NCBI RefSeq assembly: GCF_015207455.1
Contig: NZ_JADEWV010000028.1
Coordinates: 1-46,251, forward strand
Source of the DNA: Microcoleus sp. LEGE 07076
GTDB taxonomy: Bacteria; Cyanobacteriota; Cyanobacteriia; Cyanobacteriales; Microcoleaceae
DNA length: 46,251 nt
Reading direction: 5' to 3'
Of this stretch, positions 34,734 through 44,900 are shown one piece after another; positions within the stretch are counted from its first letter, which is position 1, and each line of letters begins with the position of its first letter. Below the pieces are notes generated by a model. It ran no database searches and was not told where the DNA came from. It was given only the letters and a program-made list of their open reading frames with translations. The position numbers and the translations under genes are program-made.

Positions 34734-35683
34734 TATAGTCATTTCAAATAACTATGAGACACTAGACTACACAATAAGCACAAATAATTTCATCAAGAGA
34801 TGTGCCAGGAGACGCATACATTTTAGCTCTCTTTAATGCACTAAAATCATGCTCAATATCATTTAAGTCAGGAGAGTATTTTGGTAAAAATATTATCTGA
34901 TGACCCGCCTCCTCAACCAATAGTCTAATGACCGTCTTACGATGAATGGGTGCATGATCCATAATTAATATAGATGGAATTGTTAAATCTGGTAACAAAT
35001 ATAAAGATAACCATCCTTCAAATCCTTCTGCATTCAAACTACCCATAAAGAGCATTGGTGCAATGCCAGTCCTTCTTTCCTTTTCTCCTTGCTGCTACTA
35101 AAATTTCTCTTTTTCCCCGTTTTCCTGGTCTTTGACCATAGACTTTTTTTCCTCTCTTTGAAAGAGCACAAACACAACCTTCAAATTCCTCAAATCCTGA
35201 TTAGTCAATAAATACAATGCTTTTAATGGCATAAATTTTAATTAATTCTCTCAGATTTCTGTAGTAATTTATTCTTTTTTCTCTATTTATTTCTTGATAG
35301 CGAAGTTTTTTATTTTGGTAATTTTCAGTTTTTTTAAGGCATAGCAGATGGCACTCGGTCTGACCGAGAAAGTTCTTGCTCTTTCTACTAATCTTGCTGA
35401 ACGGATTTTTTTCAACATCTTTTTTGAGGGCTTCCCAATCTAGCTTTCGTTGACGGTGTTTGACCTGAGTTGGCCGAAGGTCTTCCCTACCTAACCATCT
35501 ATAAATTGTTGCTCTTCCTACCTTAAATATGGCAGCCGCTTTCGTTATAATCCCTCCATTTTCCACATAATTGACTACTTTTTCTCTTAGGTCTAGACTG
35601 TAAGCCATTTTTTTCTAATTAACTATTTTTATCGATTTTCTCACGAGCTTACCTCTGTATCACATTTATTTGAAATGACTATA
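34734..35683 (-). mobile_element. Degenerate IS630-type insertion sequence
   Basis: Perfect 17-bp inverted ends: TATAGTCATTTCAAATA at 34734 and its complement ending at 35683. They begin and end with TA, the target dinucleotide of IS630/Tc1-type elements. The 950-bp length is normal for the family. The single transposase gene inside is broken, so the copy cannot move by itself. Confidence 0.85.
34762..35608 (-). pseudogene. IS630-family transposase, disrupted
   Basis: The N-terminal part (MAYSLDLREKVVNYVENGG and ATIYRWLGREDL) is the helix-turn-helix. The frame then reaches KSIVFID followed by TAA at 35201-35203, where the family has Asp-Glu-Ser-Gly-Phe, so GAA became TAA in the DDE core. It continues as SGFEEFEGCVCALSKRG and GQRPGKRGKREILVAARR. 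A frameshift near 35085-35100 then moves it to IAPMLFMGSLNAEGFEGW, with MDHAPIHRK and FLPKYSPDLNDIEHDFSALK carrying the remaining catalytic residues. The segment after EALKKDVEKNP also looks shifted. Confidence 0.85.
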
Positions 35684-35869
35684 CTTCGTTGCTGTCGGTA
35701 AAAATCGTAAAAACCCGGTTTCTCAAGATGCGCGAGTGCCCATAAACCTCGGTTAGCCCGATAGTCCAACCGGGGTTGAAACCCCTGTCTCATCGAAAAA
35801 GTCCTCGCTATGAGGACTAAAGAGTTTTTCATTTTTATGTCGGATTTTCAGTCGGTTTCAACTCACATC

Positions 35870-35980
35870 TTGCACCATTCTCGCTCGCACAGGCTCTCCG
35901 GCCCGTTCGACAACAACTGCATTTTCTTGTGGGGTGGGCAGGAGAGCCCGCCCATAAACAGCTTATTGAGAATGGTGCAA
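35870..35980. repeat. MITE-like palindromic element, tandem copy 1
   Basis: Terminal inverted repeats TTGCACCATTCTC and GAGAATGGTGCAA bound 111 bp, with an inner inverted pair GGCTCTCC / GGAGAGCC and a GGTGGGCAGGAGA core. The copy at 36003 has the same structure; the period is 133 bp. Confidence 0.75.
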
Positions 35981-36002
35981 CATCTGGGTTAAAACTGATA
36001 TC

Positions 36003-36111
36003 TTGCACCATTTTTAAGAACGGGCTCTCCGGCCCGTTCCACAAAAGATCAACTTTCTTGTGGGGTGGGCAGGAGAACCCGCCCATAAAAAACTTATTGA
36101 AAATGGTGCAA
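36003..36111. repeat. MITE-like palindromic element, tandem copy 2
   Basis: Same element with ends TTGCACCATTTT and AAAATGGTGCAA. Both copies are followed by CATCTGGGTTAAAAC, so the unit was duplicated with its flank. The ends have changed in a complementary way (CTC/GAG to TTT/AAA), which suggests that pairing is maintained. Positions 36112-36453 hold short GTTTGAACCCC-type repeats and no gene. Confidence 0.75.
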
Positions 36112-36453
36112 CATCTGGGTTAAAACCGACTTTCGCCAAAAGCCCCGTGGGTTTGAACCCCTGGCGGGGGCGACACCACTTTGCTATTAGTTGCTAAGCT
36201 GTGTATGTACTAGGGATATTTTTTTAAGGGCGATGGAATGTAAGGTTTGTTTGATATTTGTTGAGGCGATATTTTGGACAGGCTGGTTAACCAACCATAA
36301 TTGTTAAAAACGCACAATCCAATCAACCCGCCCCCAACCAACTGCGACTGACTGAAGGGGACCAGAGTTTACTAAGGGGGGAAGGCAGATTTTCGGCTGC
36401 TGATTGCTCTATAATTAGGGGTTGTGTCAAAAAATGATAATCTGGAGGGCAAT

Positions 36454-36690
36454 ATGTCGCGGAAATGTCAGCTAACGGGGAAGAAGGCGAATAACGGTTT
36501 TGCGGTTTCTCACTCGCACCACCGCACTCACAAGTTGCAAGAAGCAAATTTGCAGTGGAAGCGGATTTGGTGGCCGCAGGAAAAGCGCTGGGTAAGGTTG
36601 CACCTTTCTACCAAGGCAATTAAAACCTTGCAACACAAGGGTCTGGAAATTATGGCGAAGGAAGCAGGAATTAACCTGTACAAGATGTAA
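36454..36690 (+). CDS. rpmB: 50S ribosomal protein L28
   Basis: A 78-residue basic protein, [20 protein letters not shown], then [21 protein letters not shown]28 is part of the large ribosomal subunit. Length and sequence fit the cyanobacterial/chloroplast form. The frame extends to 36424, but GGAGG sits 5 nt before ATG 36454, which fixes the start. It stands alone and is followed by a hairpin repeat. Confidence 0.95.
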   Translation: MSRKCQLTGKKANNGFAVSHSHHRTHKLQEANLQWKRIWWPQEKRWVRLHLSTKAIKTLQHKGLEIMAKEAGINLYKM

Positions 36691-36712
36691 GAAACTTCTT
36701 GGCGAAGAAAAA

Positions 36713-36765
36713 ACTAAAGTCCTTGCTACAAACCAGTTTTTTAGGTTCGTAGTAAGGACTTTAGT
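36713..36765 (+). repeat. ACTAAAGTCCTTGCTAC hairpin after rpmB
   Basis: Seventeen-bp arms at 36713-36729 and 36749-36765 with one mismatch, the same family as 4687-4743. It is close enough to the rpmB stop to act as its terminator. Confidence 0.7.
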
Positions 36766-36772
36766 CCTTGCT

Positions 36773-37391
36773 CTATATCCACTTTCTACATTGTAGTAAA
36801 TAAGTAGTCATCTCGCCTTTGCCTTTAACTTCAATTGCGCCGCGGTTTTCAAAGAAATACTTTTCTCGCAAGTCCTCATAACTTGCAGATGTTAGTTGTA
36901 TACTAGCCAACTGACTGTTACCAATGACAGCAAGCATATTACAGAATAGATTTTATTGACAATTGTTGTATTGACATTATTTTGTGGATGTCCTACTGCT
37001 TTTTTGTGGCACCAAATCACCAACAGAGGAGTAAAAATTAAAACTCCCAATGTATCTCCAAGATACCAATTCCACCGAATAGACCAATATTCGCTCCAGT
37101 CAACTAGATTAGTTATACACAGGCGCAGCGTTCCGAGAGTGCAGTTTATTTGAGTGGAAACTACAGCGCCCCAAAAGATTAAATTGACTGCATCTATCAG
37201 CCGAGCGAGGAGCGTAAATTGACCTTTTGCAGCAAAGCAAATGCACAAAAAGCTTGCAAACTAGCACAAAAATCACTAATTGTTGCACTTGTCAAGGATA
37301 TGTTGAGGTTAATAGTTTCGTAAAAAAATACGCCTAATGCTATTTCAAATATTGGGGCAACCACGGGGGGTTTGCCCCTACTTTGAATCAA
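36773..37391 (-). pseudogene. Relic of a MASE1-nucleotide cyclase gene
   Basis: The minus strand first shows a MASE1-like membrane piece, EIALGVFFYETINLNISLTS (in 37197-37391). It continues in another frame as LIDAVNLIFWGAVVST and WNWYLGDTLGVLIFTPLLVI (36892-37248). Immediately after, in a third frame, is SIQLTSASYEDLREKYFFEN and RGAIEVKGKGEMTTYLL, ending at TAG 36773. That last piece is the typical C-terminus of class III adenylate/guanylate cyclases. The catalytic body is missing, so an internal deletion joined the sensor to the last ~40 residues. The N-terminus runs into a 53-bp tandem repeat. Confidence 0.75.
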
Positions 37392-37549
37392 ACTCTTTCA
37401 AATATTGGGGCAACCACGGGGGGATTGCCCCTACTTTGAATGAATCATTTTCAAATATTGGGGCAACCACGGGGGGATTGCCTCTACTTTGAATCAAAGT
37501 CTTTCAAATATGGGGGCAACCACGGGGGATTGCCCGCACTACGTTTGAC
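37343..37549. repeat. Four tandem copies of a 53-bp repeat
   Basis: Units begin with TTTCAAATATTGGGG at 37343, 37396, 37449 and 37502, an exact 53-bp period; the last is partial. Each contains an inverted pair GGGGCAA / TTGCCCC around CCACGGGGG. There are no unique spacers, so this is not a CRISPR array. Confidence 0.9.
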
Positions 37550-37625
37550 CTGTTTGTTGACACCACAAAAGGCACTTCTGCGTCCTCTATCTCTGTCATG
37601 TACCTCATTTACCACCAAATCTGCT

Positions 37626-37772
37626 AATACCAAATCCGAGAAACGCATCGCCTGTATAATGCGGTCTGGTGCGTCGCTACTCCATCGTTGTCAATAGCTA
37701 GAATTGTCGATCGCAGCGCACCCGGAGTTTACTCTTGGCATCAAGGGGTTACTATAGCCGAATTTGGTATCA
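37626..37772. repeat. MITE-like element with TACCAAATCCG ends
   Basis: About 147 bp with inverted ends AATACCAAATCCGAG and CCGAATTTGGTATCA and an internal inverted GTGCGTCGC / GCAGCGCACC pair. A diverged copy is at 31446-31592. No transposase is encoded. It lies between the 53-bp array and proS; 37773-37832 has no gene. Confidence 0.65.
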
Positions 37773-37832
37773 ATGCACAAAAGCTTACCTGTTGATGTAG
37801 TGCGAAGTTCGCAGATCAATAGTTACAAAATC

Positions 37833-39638
37833 TCATTTTATAGCTGCATCAATCCACTCTTTCAAAGTAGAACTTACTTCATCAATGAGAATTTCATGGG
37901 ATTTGTGAGTAGCTCTTTCCACGACTTCAACCTTGCCTGCTTTCAGCGAACGACCTGTAACAATGCGATAGGGAATGCCGATTAAATCAGCATCTTTGAA
38001 TTTAACTCCGGCTCGTTCGTCTCGGTCATCTAGTAATGTTTCAATACCAGATTGGTTGAGTTCAGTGTAGAGTTTTTCGGCGACTTCTACTTGTTGGGCG
38101 TCGGAAATATTGGGGATGCTAATAATGGCATGATACGGCGCGATCGCCACTGGCCAGATTATCCCGTCTTTGTCGTAGGATTGTTCTACCGCAGATTGAG
38201 CCAGCCGTGACACGCCGACACCGTAGCAGCCCATAATTAAGGGCATTTCTTCGCCTTGTTCGCTGGTGTAGGTGGCGCCCATTATTTGGGAATATTTTGT
38301 GCCTAATTGGAAGATGTGGCCGACTTCGATACCTCTGGCGCTTTGCAAGGTTTGTTCCGGGTTGTGCAGGGCCCGATCGCCCTTTTTTGCCGTTCTGACA
38401 CCCACAACCGTTGTAGGTAGCGGAAATTCTTGATTCCAATTAGCTCCCACAACGTGGTATCCTGACTCGTTAGAACCAGTCACAAAGTTTGTTAGGTCAA
38501 CTGCGGTGCGATCGACCAAACGCAAAAACTTAGAATTTACCTCCTTGCTCCCACCAATATAATCATCAGCAACATCCGGAGCCATATAACCCAGAGGCAA
38601 AGATTTAGCCGCCCATTTCCGCTGAGCTTCCGCATCAGGAACCGTCAAAAATAAAACACTTTTAGCTTGATAATTGCCCGCCAACTTCGTCAACTCATTC
38701 AGCAACTTTACCTGATTCACATCTTGGTCGCCGCGAATACTTACCAATACCAACACAGTCGTGCCATTATCGTAAACAGCCTCATAAAGCACATTTTTGA
38801 CAACTTGCGTCGCAGAACAATTCAAAAACTTGCAAAGTTTATCAATTGTTTCAGTTCCCGGTGTTTCCCGCTTTTCAAAAGTTGCAAACTGCGACATTTC
38901 CGCATCAGTCGGCATCGATACAGCCTTCTCCACATTAGCAGCATACTGACCATCTTCAGTATAAAGAACTTCATCCTCACCCGCTTCTGCCAGCACCATA
39001 AACTCTTGAGAACCAGAGCCGCCAATCGCACCAGAATCAGCATCTACCGCTCGGAATTCCAAGCCCGAACGGCGCAGCATATTGCTATATGCTCGGGCCA
39101 TATCCTGATAAGTTTTTTTCAGGCTTTCTTCGCTCGCGTGAAAAGAATAGCCATCTTTCATAATAAATTCCCGGCCGCGCATCAACCCAAAGCGCGGGCG
39201 AATTTCATCGCGAAATTTATTTTGAATTTGATAGAGATGCAAAGGCAACTGCCGATAGGAACGAATCATATCCTTAGCAATTGTAGTAATTACCTCTTCG
39301 TGAGTTGGGCCCAACCCCAACTCAGTATCGCGGCGGTCTGTGAGAGAAAACATGATACCTTCAGCTTGAGTGTACGTATCCCAGCGACCGGATTCCCGCC
39401 ACAAATCGGCCGGTTGCAGTTGCGGGAGAAGGCATTCTTGAGCGCCGGTAGCATCCATTTCTTCCCGCACAATTTGAGAGACTTTTTTGAGAACTCGCCA
39501 CATCAAAGGCAGATAAGCGTAAATACCGCTACCGATGCGTCGGATGTATCCCGCACGAAGTAATAGCTTGTGGCTGGGAATTTCTGCTTCTGCAGGGTCT
39601 TCCCGCAGGGTGACGAAAAGCATTTGAGAGAGTCGCAT
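37833..39638 (-). CDS. proS: Prolyl-tRNA synthetase
   Basis: A 601-residue class II synthetase of the bacterial type. Class II motif 1 lies near [18 protein letters not shown], motif 2 near [19 protein letters not shown] (residues ~135-153), an editing insertion occupies the middle (~225-405), and motif 3 is the [10 protein letters not shown] region. The C-terminal anticodon-binding domain contains [20 protein letters not shown]. It charges tRNA-Pro in the cytoplasm. The start [19 protein letters not shown] is the family norm. A 298-codon antisense frame inside it is a shadow. Confidence 0.96.
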   Translation of the reverse strand: MRLSQMLFVTLREDPAEAEIPSHKLLLRAGYIRRIGSGIYAYLPLMWRVLKKVSQIVREEMDATGAQECLLPQLQPADLWRESGRWDTYTQAEGIMFSLTDRRDTELGLGPTHEEVITTIAKDMIRSYRQLPLHLYQIQNKFRDEIRPRFGLMRGREFIMKDGYSFHASEESLKKTYQDMARAYSNMLRRSGLEFRAVDADSGAIGGSGSQEFMVLAEAGEDEVLYTEDGQYAANVEKAVSMPTDAEMSQFATFEKRETPGTETIDKLCKFLNCSATQVVKNVLYEAVYDNGTTVLVLVSIRGDQDVNQVKLLNELTKLAGNYQAKSVLFLTVPDAEAQRKWAAKSLPLGYMAPDVADDYIGGSKEVNSKFLRLVDRTAVDLTNFVTGSNESGYHVVGANWNQEFPLPTTVVGVRTAKKGDRALHNPEQTLQSARGIEVGHIFQLGTKYSQIMGATYTSEQGEEMPLIMGCYGVGVSRLAQSAVEQSYDKDGIIWPVAIAPYHAIISIPNISDAQQVEVAEKLYTELNQSGIETLLDDRDERAGVKFKDADLIGIPYRIVTGRSLKAGKVEVVERATHKSHEILIDEVSSTLKEWIDAAIK

Positions 39639-39723
39639 ACCTGATTTCCTTAAATTTCCAGATGATTGTAATCTCAGATTAACTTCTGATATTATCAGAA
39701 ATAAGCCAGATTTGATTAATTCT

Positions 39724-40038
39724 ATGAATAAACTTTGGAAAAATTATCAAAAAGGTATGACAGCATTTGATAATTGTCACCATCCTACTCTGCAATCTCA
39801 GTGGATTGCATTACAAGATGAAATTGGAGAATTTGTGCGAGAACCTAACTTCAGCGAAATTTGGGATATTCTTCATGCTGCTGGTCGATTGCTGTACAAA
39901 CTAATCGGAATTCCTTTACATCTGGTAGCCTATCCTACTGTTCGCAAACACAGCGAACGTTTTGAGGAGTACGGCTGTATTCGCAGCCGGCGCAACTGTG
40001 AGGGTAAATGCTGCAAACAGTTGACGGTTGACAGTTGA
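39724..40038 (+). CDS. Hypothetical protein
   Basis: A 104-residue protein from ATG 39724 (a TTG at 39712 is less likely). It has a helical body with [20 protein letters not shown] and [20 protein letters not shown], then a short Cys/Arg-rich tail ([13 protein letters not shown]). The final residues KQLTVDS are coded by an AGTTGACGGTTGACAG microsatellite, so the original C-terminus may have been altered. Divergent from proS. I do not recognise the family. Confidence 0.6.
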   Translation: MNKLWKNYQKGMTAFDNCHHPTLQSQWIALQDEIGEFVREPNFSEIWDILHAAGRLLYKLIGIPLHLVAYPTVRKHSERFEEYGCIRSRRNCEGKCCKQLTVDS

Positions 40039-40039
40039 T

Positions 40040-40108
40040 AGTTGATAGTTGATAGTTGTCATTACCCATTACCAAATCTAAAATCTAAAATCTAAAATCT
40101 AAAATTGC
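40040..40108. repeat. Microsatellite tract before Rpn-like gene
   Basis: Tandem GATAGTT heptamers followed by four TCTAAAA heptamers, directly before the ATG at 40109. Confidence 0.8.
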
Positions 40109-41076
40109 ATGACCCGATTCATTCACGACCAATTTGCCAAACAGTATCTCAAAGAATTATTAACTCCTCTGGGCAATGTCGAAACCAGCCGCGACATTGC
40201 TGGAGAAGTGAGGCAGATTGACGTTTTTTTGCCCCGAAAGCGGAACCGGAAGTCGAAGCAACAGCCCTCGGCATTTTGGGTCAAATCGCAACAAAACCCG
40301 CTGTATTGGAACCATTCCGCAGTCCTGTTCAAACCGGAGAAATTCGCAGTTGTTTGGGCAAACTATTTGATGTCCACGCCGAATATGAACGAGTCGCCAC
40401 TAGAGATAATACCCGGATTGCAGAGGCAGACTTGCCTCAACTTTGGATACTGTCACCGACGGTTTCCGACGCTATGTTAGCTGGATTTGGAGCGATTCCC
40501 GAACCCGAAAATTGGGTAAATGGAGTTTATTTTCTGAGTCCGTCTCTGAAAGCAGCAATCATTGCCATTCACCAACTGCCCCGCACTCCCGAAACGCTGT
40601 GGCTGAGGGTTTTGGGGAAGGAAAACGTGCAAAAGCAAGCTATTGCCGAATTGAGAGAATTACCCTCTGATAATTTCTTTCGGTTGAGCGCGTTAGAATT
40701 GTTGTACAACTTGCGAACGATTTTAGAAGTCCGCCAAGACATAGATCGAGAAGATCGGGAGTTAATTATGGAACTGTCACCCCTCTATTTGCAACGGCTT
40801 GAAGATGCAACTCAACGAGGTATGCAGCAAGGTATCCAAGAAGGTATCCAGCAAGGTATTCAGCAAGGTATCCAGCAAGGTATGCAGCGCGCTCAACGCC
40901 TGATGGTTGAGAACCTGTTACAAGTAAAATTTAGTGAGATTGATGAAGAATTAGCCCAAATAATCGAGCCTTTGATTCAACTAGAACCCCTGGAGCGCAC
41001 GCGGCTGATTATGCAGCTCGATCGCTCTGAATTACTAGCTCGTTTCGATGCGTCTAAAAACCAACCGGAATCCTAA
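40109..41076 (+). pseudogene. Rpn/PD-(D/E)XK-like protein gene, frameshifted in T7 run
   Basis: The first frame gives MTRFIHDQFAKQYLKELLTP and EVRQIDVFLP, the typical start of a cyanobacterial Rpn-like (PD-(D/E)XK) family with the Glu-x-x-x-Asp-Val core. After the T run 40224-40230 the homologous sequence moves to another frame (APKAEPEVEATALGILGQIA) and runs to 41076. Eight T instead of seven would restore one frame of about 322 residues. A GMQQGIQEGIQQGIQQG tetrapeptide tract (40819-40889) precedes a C-terminal helical domain. A sequencing error or transcriptional slippage in the T run could also explain it. Confidence 0.75.
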
Positions 41077-41160
41077 CTCAGCAGCGCACTCTACAATCTG
41101 TAGGGGGCGCTAAATATCACTTTAATATTTATTATATATCGAGAAAATCGGGATTTAATT

Positions 41161-41442
41161 ATGGAACTGTCACCGCTCTATTTACAACGGCTGGAAGAAG
41201 CAACTCAGCGAGGTATCGAGCAAGGTATTCAGCGAGGTATCGAGCGAGGTATGCAGCAAGGTAAACGCGAGATTATTGAGACTGTATTACAAGTAAAATT
41301 TGGCGAAATTGATGAAGAATTAGCCCAAATAATTGAGCCTTTGATTCAACTAGAACCTCTTGAAATCACGCGACTGAGTATGCAGCTCGATCGCCCGGAA
41401 TTACTAGCTCGTTTTGCTCCCAAAAATCCAACGGAATCCTAA
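41161..41442 (+). pseudogene. Partial duplicate of Rpn-like gene 3' end
   Basis: A 93-codon frame, MELSPLYLQRLEEATQRG, then QVKFGEIDEELAQIIEPLIQ, repeats the last third of the preceding gene (its residues from MELSPLYLQRLEDATQRG to the end) with a shorter Gln-Gly repeat. Similarity extends a little upstream (ATCGAGAAAATCGGGA against ATCGAGAAGATCGGGA). It lacks the nuclease-like N-terminal part. It may be translated as a short helical protein, but duplication debris is more likely. Confidence 0.65.
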
Positions 41443-41923
41443 TTATCTAGCGCACTCTACTATATTTGGGGTGCGATCGCACTTTACTAAAATTGATAAT
41501 TGGTAGCTATCGCCCCCGCCTCAAACTTGTCTTTTTTGGGCGAACTCTACTGCTAGCGCTGGCATCAAAACTGAAATGAGTTTTGCTGGAGGCATCAAGA
41601 CTCCCCGAAACCGGGTTTTTTACCCTTACAGCGGGTGACAAGAAGGATTTTTGTAAAAACGCGGTTTCTGACCCCTCATGCGTTAGTGTTAATTTCTGAC
41701 TTTAGAGGGATTTATTTTTTAGCTTCAAGAGCCATAATCAGCAGTAAGGATGAAATAAATAAAGAACAAATCTACTACTCATCCCGATTTCACGAATCAA
41801 GGCTTCCGAAAGATCAAGCCTGACGAAAAAAATCACCATCTAAAAAGTTCAAACTCCCCTAGGTAAAAGTTAGGGGAAGATTTCCATATGCCTGAACAAG
41901 TATCAAATTTTAGGAGGTAAATT
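41443..41923. other. Intergenic region with CCCCTA/TAGGGG hairpin
   Basis: It contains diverged GAAACCGGGTTTT repeats (about 41608-41670). A small hairpin, CCCCTA (41856-41861) and TAGGGG (41871-41876), lies about 50 bp before the next gene and could influence its expression. A 62-codon frame at 41635 begins in the repeat and is not supported. Confidence 0.5.
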
Positions 41924-44900
41924 ATGTTTGAAAGCGAGTTATTAATGTCGCTGTACAGTGCCAAATTCAATATTGCCCAAATGCCAGTGGAAATAGATGT
42001 TCCGTTTGACCACCCCGATATCGGAGGGCTGATGTTTCTAAGTCCTCAGTTTTTCGTGGCATTAATCGCCGGAGTCATTATGGCTTTCGGCTTCCAATTT
42101 CTGTTAACAAATTTCTCTATAGCTGCCAAAATTTCAAATTGGGACGAGGCTTTACCCGACGACGATGACGATGATGACGAGTTTGAAACTTTAGGAAATA
42201 AAGTTCGGAAGATTGAAGGTTTGGTAGGCGGTTGGATTTTAGTCACAGTTAACCTGGCTTTATTTTTAGCTTGTTTTCTTGCGGTCAAACTAACTTCAAT
42301 AGCCTCGGTAGATGGAGCGGCAATTATTGGTGTGGTCATCTGGGCTGCGTACTTTTTAACCTTGGTATGGCTCGGTTCTAGCGCCGTCGGTTCGATGATT
42401 GGTTCCTTGATAAAAACTGCTTTTTCAGGCATTCAAGGCGTCATGGGTACTGCCGGTTCGGCGATCGGCGCCAAGATGGCGGGCGACCAAATGGTCAATA
42501 CTGTGGAAGCATCGGTGGCTGCTGTCCGCCGCGAGTTGAGTTCGGCTGTAGACCCGGAGAGCATTCGCGAAACACTGCAAGATTATGTGGGCTCTTTGCA
42601 GTTGCCGAAGTTAGATGTTAAGGAAATTCGCGGTCAATTTGAAAACTTGCTGGGGGATGCAGATATCAAATCTCTGGCGGGAAGTGATGTTTTAAAAAAT
42701 GTTAACCGCCAGACTTTTGTGGATTTAATTAGCAGCCGAAGTGATTTTTCTCAAGATGAAATAAATCAAGTTGCTGACCAACTAGAAGGCGTTTGGAAGC
42801 AAACATTTGGCAAGCAGCAAGAAAACAAAGACCCGAATTTAGAGTTGGTTGATTTTCTTAAATTTGCGGCTCCTGATTTGCTGAAGTCTGACGAACTCAA
42901 CGCCAAGCTGTCTCAAATTATGGAAACTGGGGAAAACAAATCGGAGTCCAGCGGGGGCATGAACCGAGCGATGCAGTTGGGTGTAGAAGCTCTGGTTGGC
43001 ACAGTTTTGTCGCGGACGGATTTGTCGGATTTGGATGTTGAAAAAATCTCTGGTCAGTTGCAGCAACTAACTGGAAAAGGGAAGGAAAAAGCTAAGTCTT
43101 TGAGCGATAAGGTGGGCGATAAATTGCCTGCTCTGCCTTTCAATACAGCTAAGGCTGATGTGGAAAATTATTTGCTGAATACTCAACCTTGGCATCTCAA
43201 CCGAGAAACTATCAAGCAGGAATTTAGGGATGTCATTTACGATCCTGAAGCTTCTCCGGGGGCGGTTTTGCGCCAGTTAGAGATGTTTAATCCTGAGTAT
43301 TTTGTTGGGATTTTGGGCCGCCGCGAGGGGTTTAGTCAGGAACAGGCGACGGAAATTGCCGAACAGCTTGAAGGTGTCCGTCAAGAAGTTTTGGGAATTG
43401 TTCGAGATGCTGCGGGTGAGGAACAGTCTCAAGATTTACGCAGCCGAGTTGAGAATTATTTGCGATCGACCGGTAAGGAAGAATTGAATCCTGAAGGTAT
43501 CGAGAAGGACTTCCAAGCGCTTTTGGACGATCGCGATGCTGGTTTTGAGGCTTTGCGCGATCGCCTGTCGCAATTTGACCGCGATACTTTGGTGCAGTTG
43601 CTCGGCCAGCGGGAAGATTTCAGTCCAGAGGAAGCCGATCAGTTAATCGGGCGGCTGGAAAGTTCGCGCGATCGCGTAATTTCCAAAGCTCAAGAATTGC
43701 AAGATCAAGCGAAATCGAAAGCACAAGAATTGCGCCAAAAGGTGGAAGACTATCTCCGCAATACTAACAAGGAAGAACTGAATCCTGAAGCGATCGAACG
43801 CGAGTTTCAAACGCTGTTAAGCGACCCGGAAGCGGGATTGAAAGCGTTGAGAGAACGCTTGTCTCAATTCGACCGCGATACGTTGGTGCAGTTGCTTTCA
43901 CAGCGCCAAGACCTCAGCGAAGAACAGATCGATGGGGCGATCGACAAAATCGAATCCGTCCGCGACAACATTATCCACGCACCGCAAATATTTGCAGATA
44001 AAGCTAAAGAGCAGTACGAAGAAATTACTGGCAAAATTGGCGAGTACCTGCGAAATACAAACCTGGAAGAACTAGATCCTGAAGGCTTGAATCGGGATTT
44101 GACCAAATTGTTTGAAAATCCGAAAGAAGGCGCTTTGGCGCTTCGGGAAAGGCTGTCTCAGGTCGATCGCGAAACTTTGGTCAAGTTGCTTTCGCAGCGG
44201 GAAGATTTGAGCGAAGAACAGATAAATCGGACGATCGACCGCGTGCAAGATTCGATTCGCACCCTTGTGAAATCACCCCGCCGCTTGGCATCTCGCGCTC
44301 AAAAAAGAGTAACGGATTTCCAAGGAAGTTTGGAAAATTACTTGCAGAATACCAACAAGGAAGAACTCAATCCCGAAGGCATCAAACGCGATTTGCAGTT
44401 GCTGTTTAACGAGCCGGGAACGGGGATACAAAGTTTGGGCGATCGGCTCAAGCACTTCGATCGCGGTACGCTGGTAGCATTGCTGTCGCAGCGGGAAGAC
44501 ATCTCCGAAGAGGAAGCCAACCAAATTGCCGATCGTATCGAATCTGTCCGCAACGAATTTGTCGAACAAATTCAAATGGTGCAAGACAAGTTCCAGTCGG
44601 CAATTGACAGTATTTTCACAAAAATTCGGGATTACCTCAATTCGCTCGATCGACCAGAACTCAACTACGAAGGAATTAAGCGAGACTTCCGCAAAGTGTT
44701 TGACGATCCGCAGGCCGGATTTGACGCTATTAAAGAGCGTTTAGGCGAGTTCGATCGGGAAACTTTAGTTGCAGTCATCAGCTCTCGCCCCGATATTTCA
44801 GAAGCCCGAGCTCACAAAATTATCGACCAAATTGAAGGAGCCAGGGACAGCGTTCTGTCGCGTTCTGAACGCCTGCAAACAGAAGCCAAAAAACGCATTA

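Noticed and set aside
37343-37549. Regular repeats that could be a CRISPR array
   Set aside because: The 53-bp units are contiguous with no unique spacers, and no cas gene is near.
38667-39563. 298-codon plus-strand open frame
   Set aside because: Antisense to proS, with low-complexity Ile/Arg/His-rich translation and no domain; a shadow of the real gene.
41635-41823. 62-codon frame upstream of the large repeat protein
   Set aside because: It starts inside a GAAACCGGG-type repeat, lacks a ribosome binding site and shows no domain.
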